A stretch of DNA of 64,000 nucleotides from Mogibacterium diversum_A (GTDB taxonomy: Bacteria; Bacillota; Clostridia; Peptostreptococcales; Anaerovoracaceae), in assembly GCF_938028775.1 (NCBI RefSeq), contig NZ_CALIZG010000005.1, positions 1-64,000 of the forward strand, written 5' to 3'. A model generated the notes under the pieces. It did no database searches, was not told where the DNA came from, and saw only the letters and a program-made list of their open reading frames with translations. Positions 16,986 to 26,122 of this stretch are shown here, piece after piece; within the stretch, counting starts at the first letter, position 1; each line of letters starts with the position of its first letter. The position numbers and the translations under genes are program-made.

Positions 16986-17585
16986 ATGAATATTGTATGC
17001 TTAGATATGGAAGGCGTATTGGTGCCTGAGATTTGGATTGCCTTTGCGGAAGAGACAGGCATCGAGGAACTAAAGAAGACTACTAGAGAGGAGCCAGATT
17101 ATGACAAGCTAATGAATTACAGGCTTGATATCTTGAGGGAGCATGGCCTTGGACTTAAGGAGATTCAGGATGTAATCGCTAGAATTGATCCACTACCAGG
17201 AGCAAAGAAATTTTTAGATGAACTTCGTGCAACTACTCAGGCTATAATTCTCAGCGATACATTTTCACAGTTTGCTCAGCCACTCATGGCTAAGCTCGGA
17301 TGGCCAGCACTATTCTGCAATGAGTTGATTATTGGTGAAGACGGAATGATAGAAGGCTTCAAGATGCGATGCGAGAAGTCAAAGCTCACAACAGTGAGAG
17401 CTCTTCAGTCATGCGGTTTTGAGACAATTGCGGCAGGAGATAGTTTTAACGATCTAGCTATGATTGAAGCAAGCAAAGCGGGATTCCTATTCCGTAGCAC
17501 AGATGCCATCAAAGCTGACTACCCACAGTTCCCAGCTTACGATGAGTTTGATGACCTGCTAGATGCGATTAAGAAGGCATTATAA
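16986..17585 (+). CDS. thrH: ThrH-like phosphoserine phosphatase / homoserine phosphotransferase
   Basis: This 199-residue HAD protein matches ThrH: it starts with MNIVCLDMEGVLVPEIW (DMEG in place of the common DxDG), has the cap EETGIEEL...DYDKLMNYRL, LSDTFSQFAQPLMAKLG, and AAGDSFNDLAMIEAS. ThrH in Pseudomonas dephosphorylates phosphoserine and can move the phosphate to homoserine. GGGGG precedes the ATG, 10 bp after the HAD gene, so the two may be co-transcribed. Fate of the product in this organism is unknown. Confidence 0.85.
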   Translation: MNIVCLDMEGVLVPEIWIAFAEETGIEELKKTTREEPDYDKLMNYRLDILREHGLGLKEIQDVIARIDPLPGAKKFLDELRATTQAIILSDTFSQFAQPLMAKLGWPALFCNELIIGEDGMIEGFKMRCEKSKLTTVRALQSCGFETIAAGDSFNDLAMIEASKAGFLFRSTDAIKADYPQFPAYDEFDDLLDAIKKAL

Positions 17586-17673
17586 TAATTAATGGCTAAG
17601 TGAATATATTATTTCTTAATATGGGTGTAATCTAAAACTTAGAGCCTAAAATTTTGATTACTTAATAAACACT

Positions 17674-17706
17674 AAAAATGAGAGCTAATCCAGAGCTCTC
17701 ATTTTT
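17674..17706. terminator. Bidirectional terminator between thrH and brnQ
   Basis: AAAAATGAGAGC pairs with GCTCTCATTTTT around a 9-nt loop; A and T runs on both sides serve the two convergent genes. Confidence 0.88.
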
Positions 17707-17739
17707 AATGTTACACTATATATCACAATATTCAGCGAA

Positions 17740-19056
17740 TTACGCTTCTAATAATCTCAATTTATTTCTCTTAATAGTATCATATATGCAGCCGATTAGA
17801 GCACCAACTATAGCAGGTACAACCCAACCAAGTTCTAGCTTAGTGAATGGTAGAAGCTTGATGAAATCGAATGGAAGACCAAACCCGTGTAAAACTGAAA
17901 GTAAGCTTGTGAAGAACACAGTGTAAGCAGCTATACCACCAACATATTTACTTGTGATCCACTTATCGAGCAGTGCAAATATTACTAGAATGATCAGTGG
18001 TGGATAAAATGCACTGAGGATAGGTGCTGCAAGTGCGATAATTTTATCGAGACCGAGGTTGCTCATGAAGAAGCTAAATCCGATAGTAACGAGCACTACT
18101 GTGCGGTAGCTAACTTTTCCGTTTGATAAACCAGCAAAGTAATCACCAATTACAGAAGAGAGTCCAATCGATGTTGTTAAACATGCTAGTAGTATTATAA
18201 TCGCTAGAGCGATAACCCCCCATCCACCAAGTAGCTTGTTAGTAATAGCAATTAGCAGTGGTGCCTGTGCGAGGCCGTCAAAATGACTATCACTTGCAGT
18301 CGATGCCCCGAGGTAAGATAGTCCTCCGTATACTAGTCCAAGTAGCGTTGCTGAAATAACATCTGCACCAGCTACTAGTTTCTTTACCTCGTTTCTTTCG
18401 GTATAGCCATACTTCTTTGCAGCAATTATTAGAATTATGGTTACAGTTACTCCACCAATACCATCAAGTGTCTGATAACCATTAGTAATTCCTGTCTGGA
18501 ATGGAACAAGATCTTTTGTTGCAATAGGTGCACCAATTGGATTTACAATTCCAAGTACAATTAAAACTATCATTACTAAAAGTAAAAGTGGTGTTAGGAA
18601 CTTGCCTATAATATCTACTACTCCAGAAGGATTTAGTGCAAGTACAGCAGTTACTATAAAGAATAAAAGACTGAATGCCCATAGTGGAACACCTGGAAGA
18701 AGTCCTTTGATACCCATTTCATAAGTAGTAGCAGATGTTCTTGGAATACAGATGATTGGACCTAGTAGTAATAGAATAATAGATACAAATACCTTACCAG
18801 GTATGGCACCGAGCTTATTCGTTACACCGTCTACAGTTCCTTCTTTGTTAGCAACAACAGAGTAAATAGCTAAGGCAGCCAAGCCTACATCCATGATGAA
18901 AAATCCCGCAAATCCTATTAGCCAATTGCTCCCTGTTTCACGGCCAAGGAATGGCGGAAATATAAGGTTACCCGCTCCGAACTGAGTTGCGAAAAGAGCG
19001 AGTCCCATAGTTATGATAATCGGTCCCTTTGCCTTTGGTTTTGAATTATCTTTCAT
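17740..19056 (-). CDS. brnQ: Branched-chain amino acid Na+/H+ symporter BrnQ
   Basis: A 438-residue protein with about twelve membrane helices, of the LIVCS family that imports leucine, isoleucine and valine. The N-terminus carries FATQFGAGNLIFPPFLG and the following helix matches BrnQ. A GGAGGGG motif precedes the start. It is transcribed away from a LysR-type gene 216 bp off; a 14-bp perfect palindrome TTAATATATATTAA at 19117-19130 lies between them and may be part of a control region. Confidence 0.9.
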   Translation of the reverse strand: MKDNSKPKAKGPIIITMGLALFATQFGAGNLIFPPFLGRETGSNWLIGFAGFFIMDVGLAALAIYSVVANKEGTVDGVTNKLGAIPGKVFVSIILLLLGPIICIPRTSATTYEMGIKGLLPGVPLWAFSLLFFIVTAVLALNPSGVVDIIGKFLTPLLLLVMIVLIVLGIVNPIGAPIATKDLVPFQTGITNGYQTLDGIGGVTVTIILIIAAKKYGYTERNEVKKLVAGADVISATLLGLVYGGLSYLGASTASDSHFDGLAQAPLLIAITNKLLGGWGVIALAIIILLACLTTSIGLSSVIGDYFAGLSNGKVSYRTVVLVTIGFSFFMSNLGLDKIIALAAPILSAFYPPLIILVIFALLDKWITSKYVGGIAAYTVFFTSLLSVLHGFGLPFDFIKLLPFTKLELGWVVPAIVGALIGCIYDTIKRNKLRLLEA

Positions 19057-19190
19057 AGTCCCCTCCTAATAATCAAAACAACCATAAAATGTTCATTTGT
19101 AACTGAAAACATAGGCTTAATATATATTAAATATCAAGGAATCAGTATCGAAATATAATCATATGTCTAGTACTTTTTGGAATAACAAGG

Positions 19191-19219
19191 TTTAATCTAC
19201 CGTAATGGTGTGTTATAAT
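19191..19219 (+). promoter_or_regulatory. Promoter of the LysR gene next to brnQ
   Basis: An extended -10, TGTTATAAT, ends at 19219. The -35 region (TTTAAT) is weak, as is usual with an extended -10. Confidence 0.55.
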
Positions 19220-19272
19220 CGCTGTAATTTCAAGCATATTACAAATTGTGATTAATTTTAGGAAAAAGACAA

Positions 19273-20154
19273 ATGGATTTAATCAAACTAAAATATTTTA
19301 TTGCTGCTGCAGAATTGTTGAATTTTTCTAAAGCTGCTGAAGCTTGCAACATCACGCAAACTGCAATAGGTAAGTATATTAATAAATTAGAAAATGAAAT
19401 CGGATGCTCTCTATTCTATCGAACTAATAAGGGAGTAAGCTTGACTGAAGCCGGGGAAAAATTCTATTCAGGTGTAAAAGAGATAATCGGGCAGTATGAG
19501 GACTTATTAAAACAAATTGAAAATGAGAAAGATAAAATCCTTAGAATTGGAATCGGAGGTGACTATCTGCCCGTCAATTTTCTAAAAAAGTATAAAGCTA
19601 TGAATAGAGGTATCTCCTTAGAGGTTGAATTTAAGGACAAAGACCAATTGATTAACATGCTGGAGAGGGAATCGATAGATGCGATGATTATCCCAGATAT
19701 CACGATGTTGAGTGAAAATACAATTGGCATAGAGAAGGTGGAAATAGGAGCTGCACATGATGTTTTATGTTGCTCACAAGAAAGCGTGATTAAATACGGA
19801 AGTGTCGGGAAAGTCATTGAGAATTTACCTCTTATCACCAAAGCAGTTGAAAGTGAATATCATGAGTACTGTAGAGAAAATCTAAAAAGCATATACAATA
19901 GCACTTTTTCGGATGTACGTGTTGTTGATACGGTGTCGAATCAGACTGCTTTAATTGCACTCGGGCAAGGGTTTGCAATCATGCCAAAAGAGGAGATGAC
20001 GCCAATTGAAGATATGTATATGGAAGGGTTAGGTGAGAGATTTACAGAGATTCTACTACTCGTCTATATGTCAAAAAACAAAAATCAGTCGCTTCGCGAT
20101 TTATTGAAATTTGTAAGCAAAAGTAATAGTGATGGTGAATCATTATTTGGATAA
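19273..20154 (+). CDS. LysR-family transcriptional regulator
   Basis: A 293-residue regulator. The N-terminal winged helix-turn-helix is clear (LKYFIAAAELLNFSKAAEACNITQTAIGKYINKLENEIG), with a periplasmic-binding-protein-type effector domain after about residue 90. It is divergent from brnQ, so it may control that transporter in response to an amino acid or related metabolite; this is inference from the arrangement. AGGA precedes the ATG. Confidence 0.88.
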   Translation: MDLIKLKYFIAAAELLNFSKAAEACNITQTAIGKYINKLENEIGCSLFYRTNKGVSLTEAGEKFYSGVKEIIGQYEDLLKQIENEKDKILRIGIGGDYLPVNFLKKYKAMNRGISLEVEFKDKDQLINMLERESIDAMIIPDITMLSENTIGIEKVEIGAAHDVLCCSQESVIKYGSVGKVIENLPLITKAVESEYHEYCRENLKSIYNSTFSDVRVVDTVSNQTALIALGQGFAIMPKEEMTPIEDMYMEGLGERFTEILLLVYMSKNKNQSLRDLLKFVSKSNSDGESLFG

Positions 20155-20195
20155 ATTTGGAGAATTAAAGAATAAAATAATCCTTAGTATAAGTA

Positions 20196-20232
20196 AAAAA
20201 TCCCTGGATTCTGATAGAATCCGGGGATTTTT
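20196..20232. terminator. Bidirectional terminator between lysR and rpsI
   Basis: AAAAATCCCTGGATTC pairs with GAATCCGGGGATTTTT (one mismatch) around 5 nt. Symmetrical A/T runs serve the convergent transcripts. Confidence 0.9.
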
Positions 20233-20245
20233 AAGTTCAGTAAGA

Positions 20246-20641
20246 TTAACGCTTCGAGAACTGGCTAGCTCTTCTAGCTTTCTTGAGACCGTACTTCTTT
20301 CTTTCCTTCATACGAGGGTCTCTCGTTAGGAATCCAGCGGCCTTAAGTGCTGGTCTGTTAGCCTCAGCATCTACTTCGCAAAGTGCTCTTGAGATACCGT
20401 GTCTAAGTGCTCCAGCCTGTCCTGTTGTACCACCACCGTTAACTAGTGCGATTACATCGTACTTTCCAGTTGTTCCAGTGATTTCAAAAGGTCTCTTAAC
20501 CTCGTTCTTAAGAACTTCAAGTCCGAAGTAATCTTCGAGGTCCTTCTTGTTTACAACGATTCTTCCTGTTCCAGGGAGTAATCTGACTCTAGCAATTGAA
20601 GATTTTCTTCTTCCTGTTGCCTGATACATTTCTTTAGCCAT
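20246..20641 (-). CDS. rpsI: 30S ribosomal protein S9
   Basis: The 131-residue S9 protein has YQATGRRKSSIARVRL at the start, GGGTTGQAGALRHGISRAL in the middle and the basic C-terminal tail KKYGLKKARRASQFSKR that reaches the ribosomal P site. It follows rplM by 17 bp, the usual rplM-rpsI pair, sharing its promoter and leader. Confidence 0.97.
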   Translation of the reverse strand: MAKEMYQATGRRKSSIARVRLLPGTGRIVVNKKDLEDYFGLEVLKNEVKRPFEITGTTGKYDVIALVNGGGTTGQAGALRHGISRALCEVDAEANRPALKAAGFLTRDPRMKERKKYGLKKARRASQFSKR

Positions 20642-20658
20642 CTTCTAATCCTCCCTTC

Positions 20659-21087
20659 CTAGAATGTCCACTCTTCAGGATTCTGTGCAGCATGTGGATG
20701 CTCAGGTCCTGCGTATACCTTTAGCTTCTTGAACATCTGTCTGCCGAGCTTGCCCTTAGGCATCATGCCCTTAACAGCGTGACGGATGATTTCTTCTGGC
20801 TTTTTAGCGCGAAGTTCTGCAAGAGTTGTCTCCTTGAGACCACCTGGATATCCGCTGTGGCTCTTGTAAATCTTCTGCTTTTCCTTCTTGCCAGTTACTG
20901 CTACTTTCTCAGCGTTTACAACAACTACGTAATCTCCGCAGTCAACGTGAGGTGTGTAGATAGGCTTCTTCTTGCCTCTTAGGATCATTGCAATCTCAGC
21001 TGCAACCTTACCTAGAGTCTTGTCCTCTGCATCGATAACATACCACTTGTGGTCGATATCTGCAGGCTTAGCGATGTAAGACTTCAT
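20659..21087 (-). CDS. rplM: 50S ribosomal protein L13
   Basis: The 142-residue L13 protein shows KWYVIDAEDKTLGKVA, GDYVVVVNAEKVAVTGKK and MMPKGKLGRQMFKKLKVYAG, all typical. AAAGGAAAG precedes the ATG. A strong promoter and a 140-nt structured leader lie upstream, so expression with rpsI may be tuned by the leader, as known for L13 leaders in Firmicutes. Confidence 0.97.
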   Translation of the reverse strand: MKSYIAKPADIDHKWYVIDAEDKTLGKVAAEIAMILRGKKKPIYTPHVDCGDYVVVVNAEKVAVTGKKEKQKIYKSHSGYPGGLKETTLAELRAKKPEEIIRHAVKGMMPKGKLGRQMFKKLKVYAGPEHPHAAQNPEEWTF

Positions 21088-21227
21088 TTTCTTTCCTTTC
21101 TACCTACTCAGATCCGAAGATCGGTTTCGGCACTGTCTACTTGGATCCGAGGATCTTGTTCGACATACTAAAAATAACTTAGTGTCGGAGCTACCGGGCA
21201 GCGCCCTACTCCATTTGCACAATATGC
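21088..21227 (-). promoter_or_regulatory. Structured rplM-rpsI mRNA leader (candidate L13 autoregulatory leader)
   Basis: Between the predicted transcription start and the rplM start codon are several stems read on the minus strand: GGAG...GGGC-GCT-GCCC...CTCC, CGACACTAA pairing with TTAGTATGTCG, and two copies of a GATC-NTCG-GATC hairpin (one with a TTCG tetraloop) about 30 nt apart. The two copies can also pair with each other, allowing alternative folds. Similarity to the known L13 leader cannot be checked here. Confidence 0.5.
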
Positions 21228-21233
21228 CTAAAA

Positions 21234-21262
21234 ATTATATTACTCAAAGAGTTCAAAGTCAA
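21234..21262 (-). promoter_or_regulatory. Promoter of rplM-rpsI
   Basis: On the minus strand TTGACT, exactly 17 bp, TATAAT. The -35 box overlaps the stop codon of the upstream acetyltransferase gene. Confidence 0.85.
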
Positions 21263-21813
21263 GCTTTTAAAGCTTTCATTTCGTTCTGTTCATCCCATTC
21301 CTCTACCAGAATAGCCCGAAGTTCCATATCGAAATACTCATTGCTGCGTTTCCCGGCTAACTTGAGTATACCTTCTGTCCTAAAACCTAGCTTAGTGTAT
21401 AGATTCGAAGCGACTTTATCATCAGGAAAATGAGAAACGGTAACTCTATGTGTACCGAGCTCCTCGAAAGCATGGCGAAGAAGCGCTTCCATCGATTCTG
21501 TTCCGTAGCCTTTGCCACGAGCCGCTTCGTCAGCGAGATAAATGATGGCGATATTTAGTGAATCATTGATGGGATCAATGTTGGTGATATCAATTTTTCC
21601 CAGAGGCTTTCTGCTAGACTTCTCAACTATTGTCATCCATTCACGAGATGGATCATGAATGACGTTGTGGAATTCGTCTGTTATCGTATCTAGGTTTCTT
21701 TTGCCAGTCGTGCAGAAGTGCTCGATTACGGTTTCTCGCGATTCCCATTCCGCGAAAAGGTCGCAGTCAGCAAAGGATGCCTTGCGAAGTATGATGTGGT
21801 CAGTTTCTATCAA
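21259..21813 (-). CDS. GNAT N-acetyltransferase, RimJ/RimL-like
   Basis: A 184-residue acetyl-CoA-dependent transferase: IILRKASFADCDLFAEW at the N-terminus is typical of the RimL/SpeG type, and the acetyl-CoA loop is YLADEAARGKGYGTEAM-like (RGKGYGTES), then VASNLYTKLGFRTEG. The strongest ribosome binding site, AGAGGAGG, lies inside the longer frame that begins at an ATG at 21837, so translation most likely starts at the TTG at 21813. The substrate may be a protein N-terminus, antibiotic or small amine; it cannot be told from sequence. Confidence 0.8.
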   Translation of the reverse strand: MIETDHIILRKASFADCDLFAEWESRETVIEHFCTTGKRNLDTITDEFHNVIHDPSREWMTIVEKSSRKPLGKIDITNIDPINDSLNIAIIYLADEAARGKGYGTESMEALLRHAFEELGTHRVTVSHFPDDKVASNLYTKLGFRTEGILKLAGKRSNEYFDMELRAILVEEWDEQNEMKALKA

Positions 21814-21888
21814 GTCGATTCCTCCTCTAGTATCCAATTAATTAACATCTTAATTATAACAAAAAATTATATATCTTATCATACCTAA

Positions 21889-22101
21889 TTGCATATTGTT
21901 CACTTCTTCGCTATGCAGATAATTTCGGTGTCTAAGCATGTGACGAAGAACAACGCAATTATGCTTTCGGCTGCAATTCTAGGAGTACTTGTTCTAAATG
22001 AGCATATGACACTGATGGAGTGGGGAGGCTGTGCGGTAATTTTCGCATCTACAGTAGTTGCTCAGGTGCAGTGGAATCCACCGAAAAAGGGGAATAATTA
22101 A
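21889..22101 (+). pseudogene. C-terminal remnant of an EamA/DMT-family transporter
   Basis: About 70 codons resemble only the last two helices of a DMT permease: ...NNAIMLSAAILGVLVLNEHMTLMEWGGCAVIFAS..., the usual 'LGE/NEH...W.G..LI' ending. There is no ribosome binding site and nothing of the other eight helices upstream, so this is a deletion scar rather than a gene. Confidence 0.65.
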
Positions 22102-22212
22102 GAAGGCAAGCAAGGAGAGCTTTATAACTATAAGGAAAATATTTCGATACAATAAATTCATTTAATGATAAGAATTTTAAATAAGTACGCATACTGATAT
22201 AGATAGAAATTA

Positions 22213-22242
22213 TTGTTAACGTTATTACGAATGAGATAAAAT
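22213..22242 (+). promoter_or_regulatory. Likely promoter of the surface-protein gene
   Basis: TTGTTA, 18 bp, TAAAAT, about 100 bp before the start codon. Reasonable but not consensus. Confidence 0.45.
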
Positions 22243-22349
22243 GTGATTATATTGTGAAGTTGTATTGTTGTTCGCGAGATGGGAGCGGACGACGACACAG
22301 CTTTTTACGTTATACACTTATTGACTATATAAATAAGGAAGGTATGGAA

Positions 22350-25300
22350 ATGGTTACGAAAAAGAAAGGACCAAAAGCGAAGATTTCAGGAATTATGCTA
22401 ACAGCTATCCTGATTCTCACCATGATGCCGTGGCATGTCATGGCTGAAGAAGCTTCACATGCAGAGGGCACGGCCGCTACAAATGCCGTGACTAACGAAA
22501 GCGAAGTGGTATCGAAAGAAACTGCTAACGCTGCTACAGAAGCTAATGCACAGGAAAAGCCTGCAGCTACACCTGCGAGTGAAAAGCCTGCTGCAATAAC
22601 CCCGAAAGCTTCTAAGAAGTTAGTTACAACATCTGTAAAAGTTGTTTACAAGGATGGATCACCTGTTGAAGACGGAACAGTTTTCACGCTTGAAGATCCA
22701 GATAACAATGATCAGAAAGACTATGAAGTTAAGAACGGAAAGCTTGAACTTAAGCTGATCTCTGATAAGCAGTATAGACTAGGTCTCTCGTGGGATGACG
22801 AGAAGATGGATACTCATAAAGTTGTTGAAGCTGATGCTAATCTTGGTACAATCCCTGTTGGAATAACTGCAGAAGGCAAGACTCTTGTTTGGTATGACAG
22901 ACACAACAAGAAGCTTCTCGAGGATAAGCCTGTAACAACAGTAACTCTCAAGGAAATCGAAGACGATGCTACCCCATCAGAGCCAAAGCCAGTTGAGAAG
23001 AAGAGGGTAGAAAAAGGCGAGCTAGCAAACGTTCGCGATATTGACGTAGTTCTAGAGGATGGAACGCCAATGCCTGATGGTGTTCAACTTGAACTTATAG
23101 ACATGAGCAGAGTTGCTGATTGGTCATATGAATTTGAAAAATACACCGTTAAGGATGGTAAGATTCACGGCGTTAAGATGAAGGCAGAAACGCAGTATAA
23201 GATTGGAATGGATACCGCTAATCCTTCATATGCTGACTATACAATCGTTGGAGCATACAACAGCAAGCATCTAATGCGCATATATGCAAGATATGAAAAC
23301 GAGTATCCGCTGTATTACGATTATGATGAGGGCACAGGCGCACCAGAGAAGCCGATTGCAAAACTTGTATTCCACAAAGTGAAAGAGCAGAGCGAATTAG
23401 AGAATCCTAAATCGAATTCCAACATTACAGTTCTAAAGGTTTCTGATGGCGGCTATGTGGCAAAGGCAGGTCTACCTTTCAGATTAGTTCGTAAGGATAA
23501 CGGCAAGTCGAAGGTTATCTACAGTGAGCAGGGTGAAGTTACAATCAATACCGAAGGAAACGTTCCTTATGAGCTAAAGCTAGATGAGAACGATACTTAC
23601 GTTATGAAGAATAAGATTGAGTTCACCATGAAGCCGAATAAGCAGGGCAAGTATAACCCTATTATCGAAGGCTATGATGCTAATGATATAAATGGTTATC
23701 TGCAGTGCAGTGCAATAGAACTTGTTAGAAAAGACGGCAAGAAGCCAGGAAGTGACATCGTTAAGCCAGGAGATAATACTGGAGACAACAGTGGTGATGA
23801 TTGCAATACCTGCGGTCCATGCGAGGATTGCGCACAGTATAAGCCAGAGCAGTATGCGAAGATTTACGAGAAGGAAAAGGTTATTCTCAAAAACATGCCA
23901 GTTCTAAGAAAGTCTGGTAATGAGTATAAGCCTGTCAAGAAGAAGGTTACATTTATCTTCTACAATGCCACAACGCAGACTGTAGAGACTAAGGTGCAGT
24001 CGAGCGACGGAGTCCTACCTGATGTTGAGATGGTAAAGGGCCACAACTACATCGTGTTTGCTGAGGATGGCGATTTTGAAATGCCTAACGCTTACCTTGT
24101 TCTAAACAAGACAGGTGAGAAGCCAGTTCCATCGAAGCAGAATGGAAGAAAAGTAGATGCGTTCTACCTAACTCTAAGACAGATGTACGTAAGTAATCCT
24201 GAAGTTGCAAAGCGTGTAGCTTATACACTTCCAGTTTTCGACAAGGATCACAATCCTGTTGATAACGTTAAGATTAAGTTTGTAAGCGAATACGACGAAG
24301 TTACAGCGAAGGTTAACGAAGGTGTAGTTGAATATTCGCTGATTGAAGATCAGAACTACATGGTATATGTTGATGATCCAAGATATACCCTAGACTCTTT
24401 CCCAATGACTATGAAGGACAAGTCAGAATGGGGTGCGGCGAAGTATGCGTTCAACCACTTTAGCTGCGGTAGCGTTAATGAACTTATACTAAAGCCTAAG
24501 AGCGAAGAGGGTAAGAGCAACACACAGCTTATCGATATTGATAATACAACTGCTGTAACTGGGCTTCATTTTGGAAGAGGCGATTATCTAGTAAGCGTTA
24601 GAAAGCTACCTAAAGAGAGCGTAAAGGGCCTCGAGGGTAAGGACTACGAAGTTATTGATATCGATATGATCAACATGTATCGTACTGAGCTTTCTAAGCT
24701 AGTAAGAGGAAACTTCAAGGTCAGCAGACTAGTTCCAGATGGCAAGGATGTAAAGCAGGTATACTACGTTGATAATGAGGGAAAGCTCGTAAAGGTTCCA
24801 TTCAAGCAGATCTTAGCATCTGATGGTGGATACATCGTAGCGTTTGATATGCCTTCGATGTCGCTTTACAACAATGTTATCGAGTACACTGACCACAAGC
24901 CAGCAGAGCCTGAAAAGCCAGTAACACCGGTAGAGCCTGAGAAACCAGTAACACCTGAGAAGCCTGTGAATCCGGTAAACCCAGGAAGCAATCAGGGGGA
25001 TAACAATAGCACACAGCCAAACGTACCAACTCCAGGTAATAATAGCGGAAATACTAATGTTTCACCTGAGTATTATGTAGCGAATGGAAATCTCGCTTGG
25101 AACGGTGATGATAACGGAATGCTCATAGTAGTTAAGTCTAAGACTGATGACGAAAAGACTTTTGAGAGATTTAAGGGCGTTGAGATCGATGGTAAGGTTG
25201 TAGATCCAAGCAACTATGACGTTGTAAAGGGAAGTGCAAGAATTACCTTACATGCATCGTACTTAAGATCTCTGAGACCAGGAAAGCATTCTGTAACTGT

Positions 25301-25511
25301 TCGTTTCAGCAACGGCTCTGTAAATTCGGAGTTTGCAGTAGTTTCTCGTGCAGCTAATAGGGCTCCTAACGGAAAAGCTACTCTAAATGGAAAGAACATC
25401 AGAACTGTCGTTAAGACTGGGGATTCCACAGGGTTTGAGTTTATGTTTGCTTTCGTAATTGCAAGCATGCTACTAGGCGTTGTGATTGCTATAAGGAAGA
25501 AAAACGCATAG
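22350..25511 (+). CDS. Large wall-anchored surface protein with Cys cluster
   Basis: About 1053 residues. A basic start and signal peptide (cut after MPWHVMAEE) are followed by an Ala/Glu-rich stretch, several repeated beta-sandwich-like units with phrases such as YKDGSPVEDGTVF and VLEDGTPMPDGVQLEL, a CxxCxxCxxC cluster (Cys485, 488, 491, 494) in a Gly/Asp linker, a Pro-rich EPEKPVTPVEPEKPVTP linker, an X2-like module (SARITLHASYLRSLRPGKHSVTV) and a sorting signal: VKTGDS near 1021, a hydrophobic helix, then RKK. The start at 22350 is chosen because AAGGAAGG lies 7 bp upstream. Probably linked to the wall by a sortase; adhesion or matrix role is inferred only. Confidence 0.82.
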   Translation: MVTKKKGPKAKISGIMLTAILILTMMPWHVMAEEASHAEGTAATNAVTNESEVVSKETANAATEANAQEKPAATPASEKPAAITPKASKKLVTTSVKVVYKDGSPVEDGTVFTLEDPDNNDQKDYEVKNGKLELKLISDKQYRLGLSWDDEKMDTHKVVEADANLGTIPVGITAEGKTLVWYDRHNKKLLEDKPVTTVTLKEIEDDATPSEPKPVEKKRVEKGELANVRDIDVVLEDGTPMPDGVQLELIDMSRVADWSYEFEKYTVKDGKIHGVKMKAETQYKIGMDTANPSYADYTIVGAYNSKHLMRIYARYENEYPLYYDYDEGTGAPEKPIAKLVFHKVKEQSELENPKSNSNITVLKVSDGGYVAKAGLPFRLVRKDNGKSKVIYSEQGEVTINTEGNVPYELKLDENDTYVMKNKIEFTMKPNKQGKYNPIIEGYDANDINGYLQCSAIELVRKDGKKPGSDIVKPGDNTGDNSGDDCNTCGPCEDCAQYKPEQYAKIYEKEKVILKNMPVLRKSGNEYKPVKKKVTFIFYNATTQTVETKVQSSDGVLPDVEMVKGHNYIVFAEDGDFEMPNAYLVLNKTGEKPVPSKQNGRKVDAFYLTLRQMYVSNPEVAKRVAYTLPVFDKDHNPVDNVKIKFVSEYDEVTAKVNEGVVEYSLIEDQNYMVYVDDPRYTLDSFPMTMKDKSEWGAAKYAFNHFSCGSVNELILKPKSEEGKSNTQLIDIDNTTAVTGLHFGRGDYLVSVRKLPKESVKGLEGKDYEVIDIDMINMYRTELSKLVRGNFKVSRLVPDGKDVKQVYYVDNEGKLVKVPFKQILASDGGYIVAFDMPSMSLYNNVIEYTDHKPAEPEKPVTPVEPEKPVTPEKPVNPVNPGSNQGDNNSTQPNVPTPGNNSGNTNVSPEYYVANGNLAWNGDDNGMLIVVKSKTDDEKTFERFKGVEIDGKVVDPSNYDVVKGSARITLHASYLRSLRPGKHSVTVRFSNGSVNSEFAVVSRAANRAPNGKATLNGKNIRTVVKTGDSTGFEFMFAFVIASMLLGVVIAIRKKNA

Positions 25512-25546
25512 CTCAAAATGTAAACTAGGGAACAAAAGCATTATCG

Positions 25547-25581
25547 AATGAGATGGAGTGCTATGCTCCATCTCATTTTTT
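25547..25581 (+). terminator. Terminator after the surface-protein gene
   Basis: AATGAGATGGAG pairs with CTCCATCTCATT around 7 nt, followed by a T run. Confidence 0.9.
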
Positions 25582-25609
25582 AAACTACTTGAAAGAGAGA
25601 AAATGGGGA

Positions 25610-26122
25610 ATGCAGAAACGCTTATTTGATAATAAGCTGCTAAGTATTATTGCGGTTATTATCCTCTCTCTTGCTTTAGCTATAGGGCTCGCAAGCTGCG
25701 GTGCTGATAAGAGCAAGAAGGGGAGAGGTAAAAAGAAGGTAGAAGTTACAAAGGAAAAGTCTGCATCTGGCAAATCATCAGATAGCTCTAAAGCTGATAA
25801 TGAAGGTGAGAGTGGAGCAAATAGCGATGATGATTCCAGTAGCGAAACACGAGAAGAGGAAAAAGCAAAGGAAAAGAAAAAAGAGAAAGAAAAGGCAAAG
25901 GAAAAAGAGCGGGCCAAAGAGGAGAAGTCGAAAAAAGACAGTAGTGACTCTAGCCATAGTAGCTCATCCCATTCAAAGAAAAAGTGGGTGCCTGCAGTAT
26001 ATAAGACGGTTACGCATCCAGCGGTGACGCGTCAACAGAAATTTATCGATTATTACACTTGTCAGTGCGGTGCCACTTTCAAAACAAATGCAGAGTGGCA
26101 GGCTCATAGGCCAAAGCCTTGA
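25610..26122 (+). CDS. Charged lipoprotein, interrupted by an in-frame TGA
   Basis: The 170-residue product has a signal peptide with lipobox L-A-S-C near residue 29, then about 85 residues of Lys/Glu/Ser low-complexity sequence, then KKWVPAVYKTVTHPAVT and a zinc-finger-like module YYTCQCGATFKTNAEWQAH. It stops at TGA (26120-26122). The same frame then stays open for 34 more codons that continue the module (next His, then TTKTVVVKEAYTEQV), so the gene looks cut short by one nonsense change. An earlier in-frame start would lie inside the preceding terminator. Function unknown; surface location predicted. Confidence 0.7.
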   Translation: MQKRLFDNKLLSIIAVIILSLALAIGLASCGADKSKKGRGKKKVEVTKEKSASGKSSDSSKADNEGESGANSDDDSSSETREEEKAKEKKKEKEKAKEKERAKEEKSKKDSSDSSHSSSSHSKKKWVPAVYKTVTHPAVTRQQKFIDYYTCQCGATFKTNAEWQAHRPKP

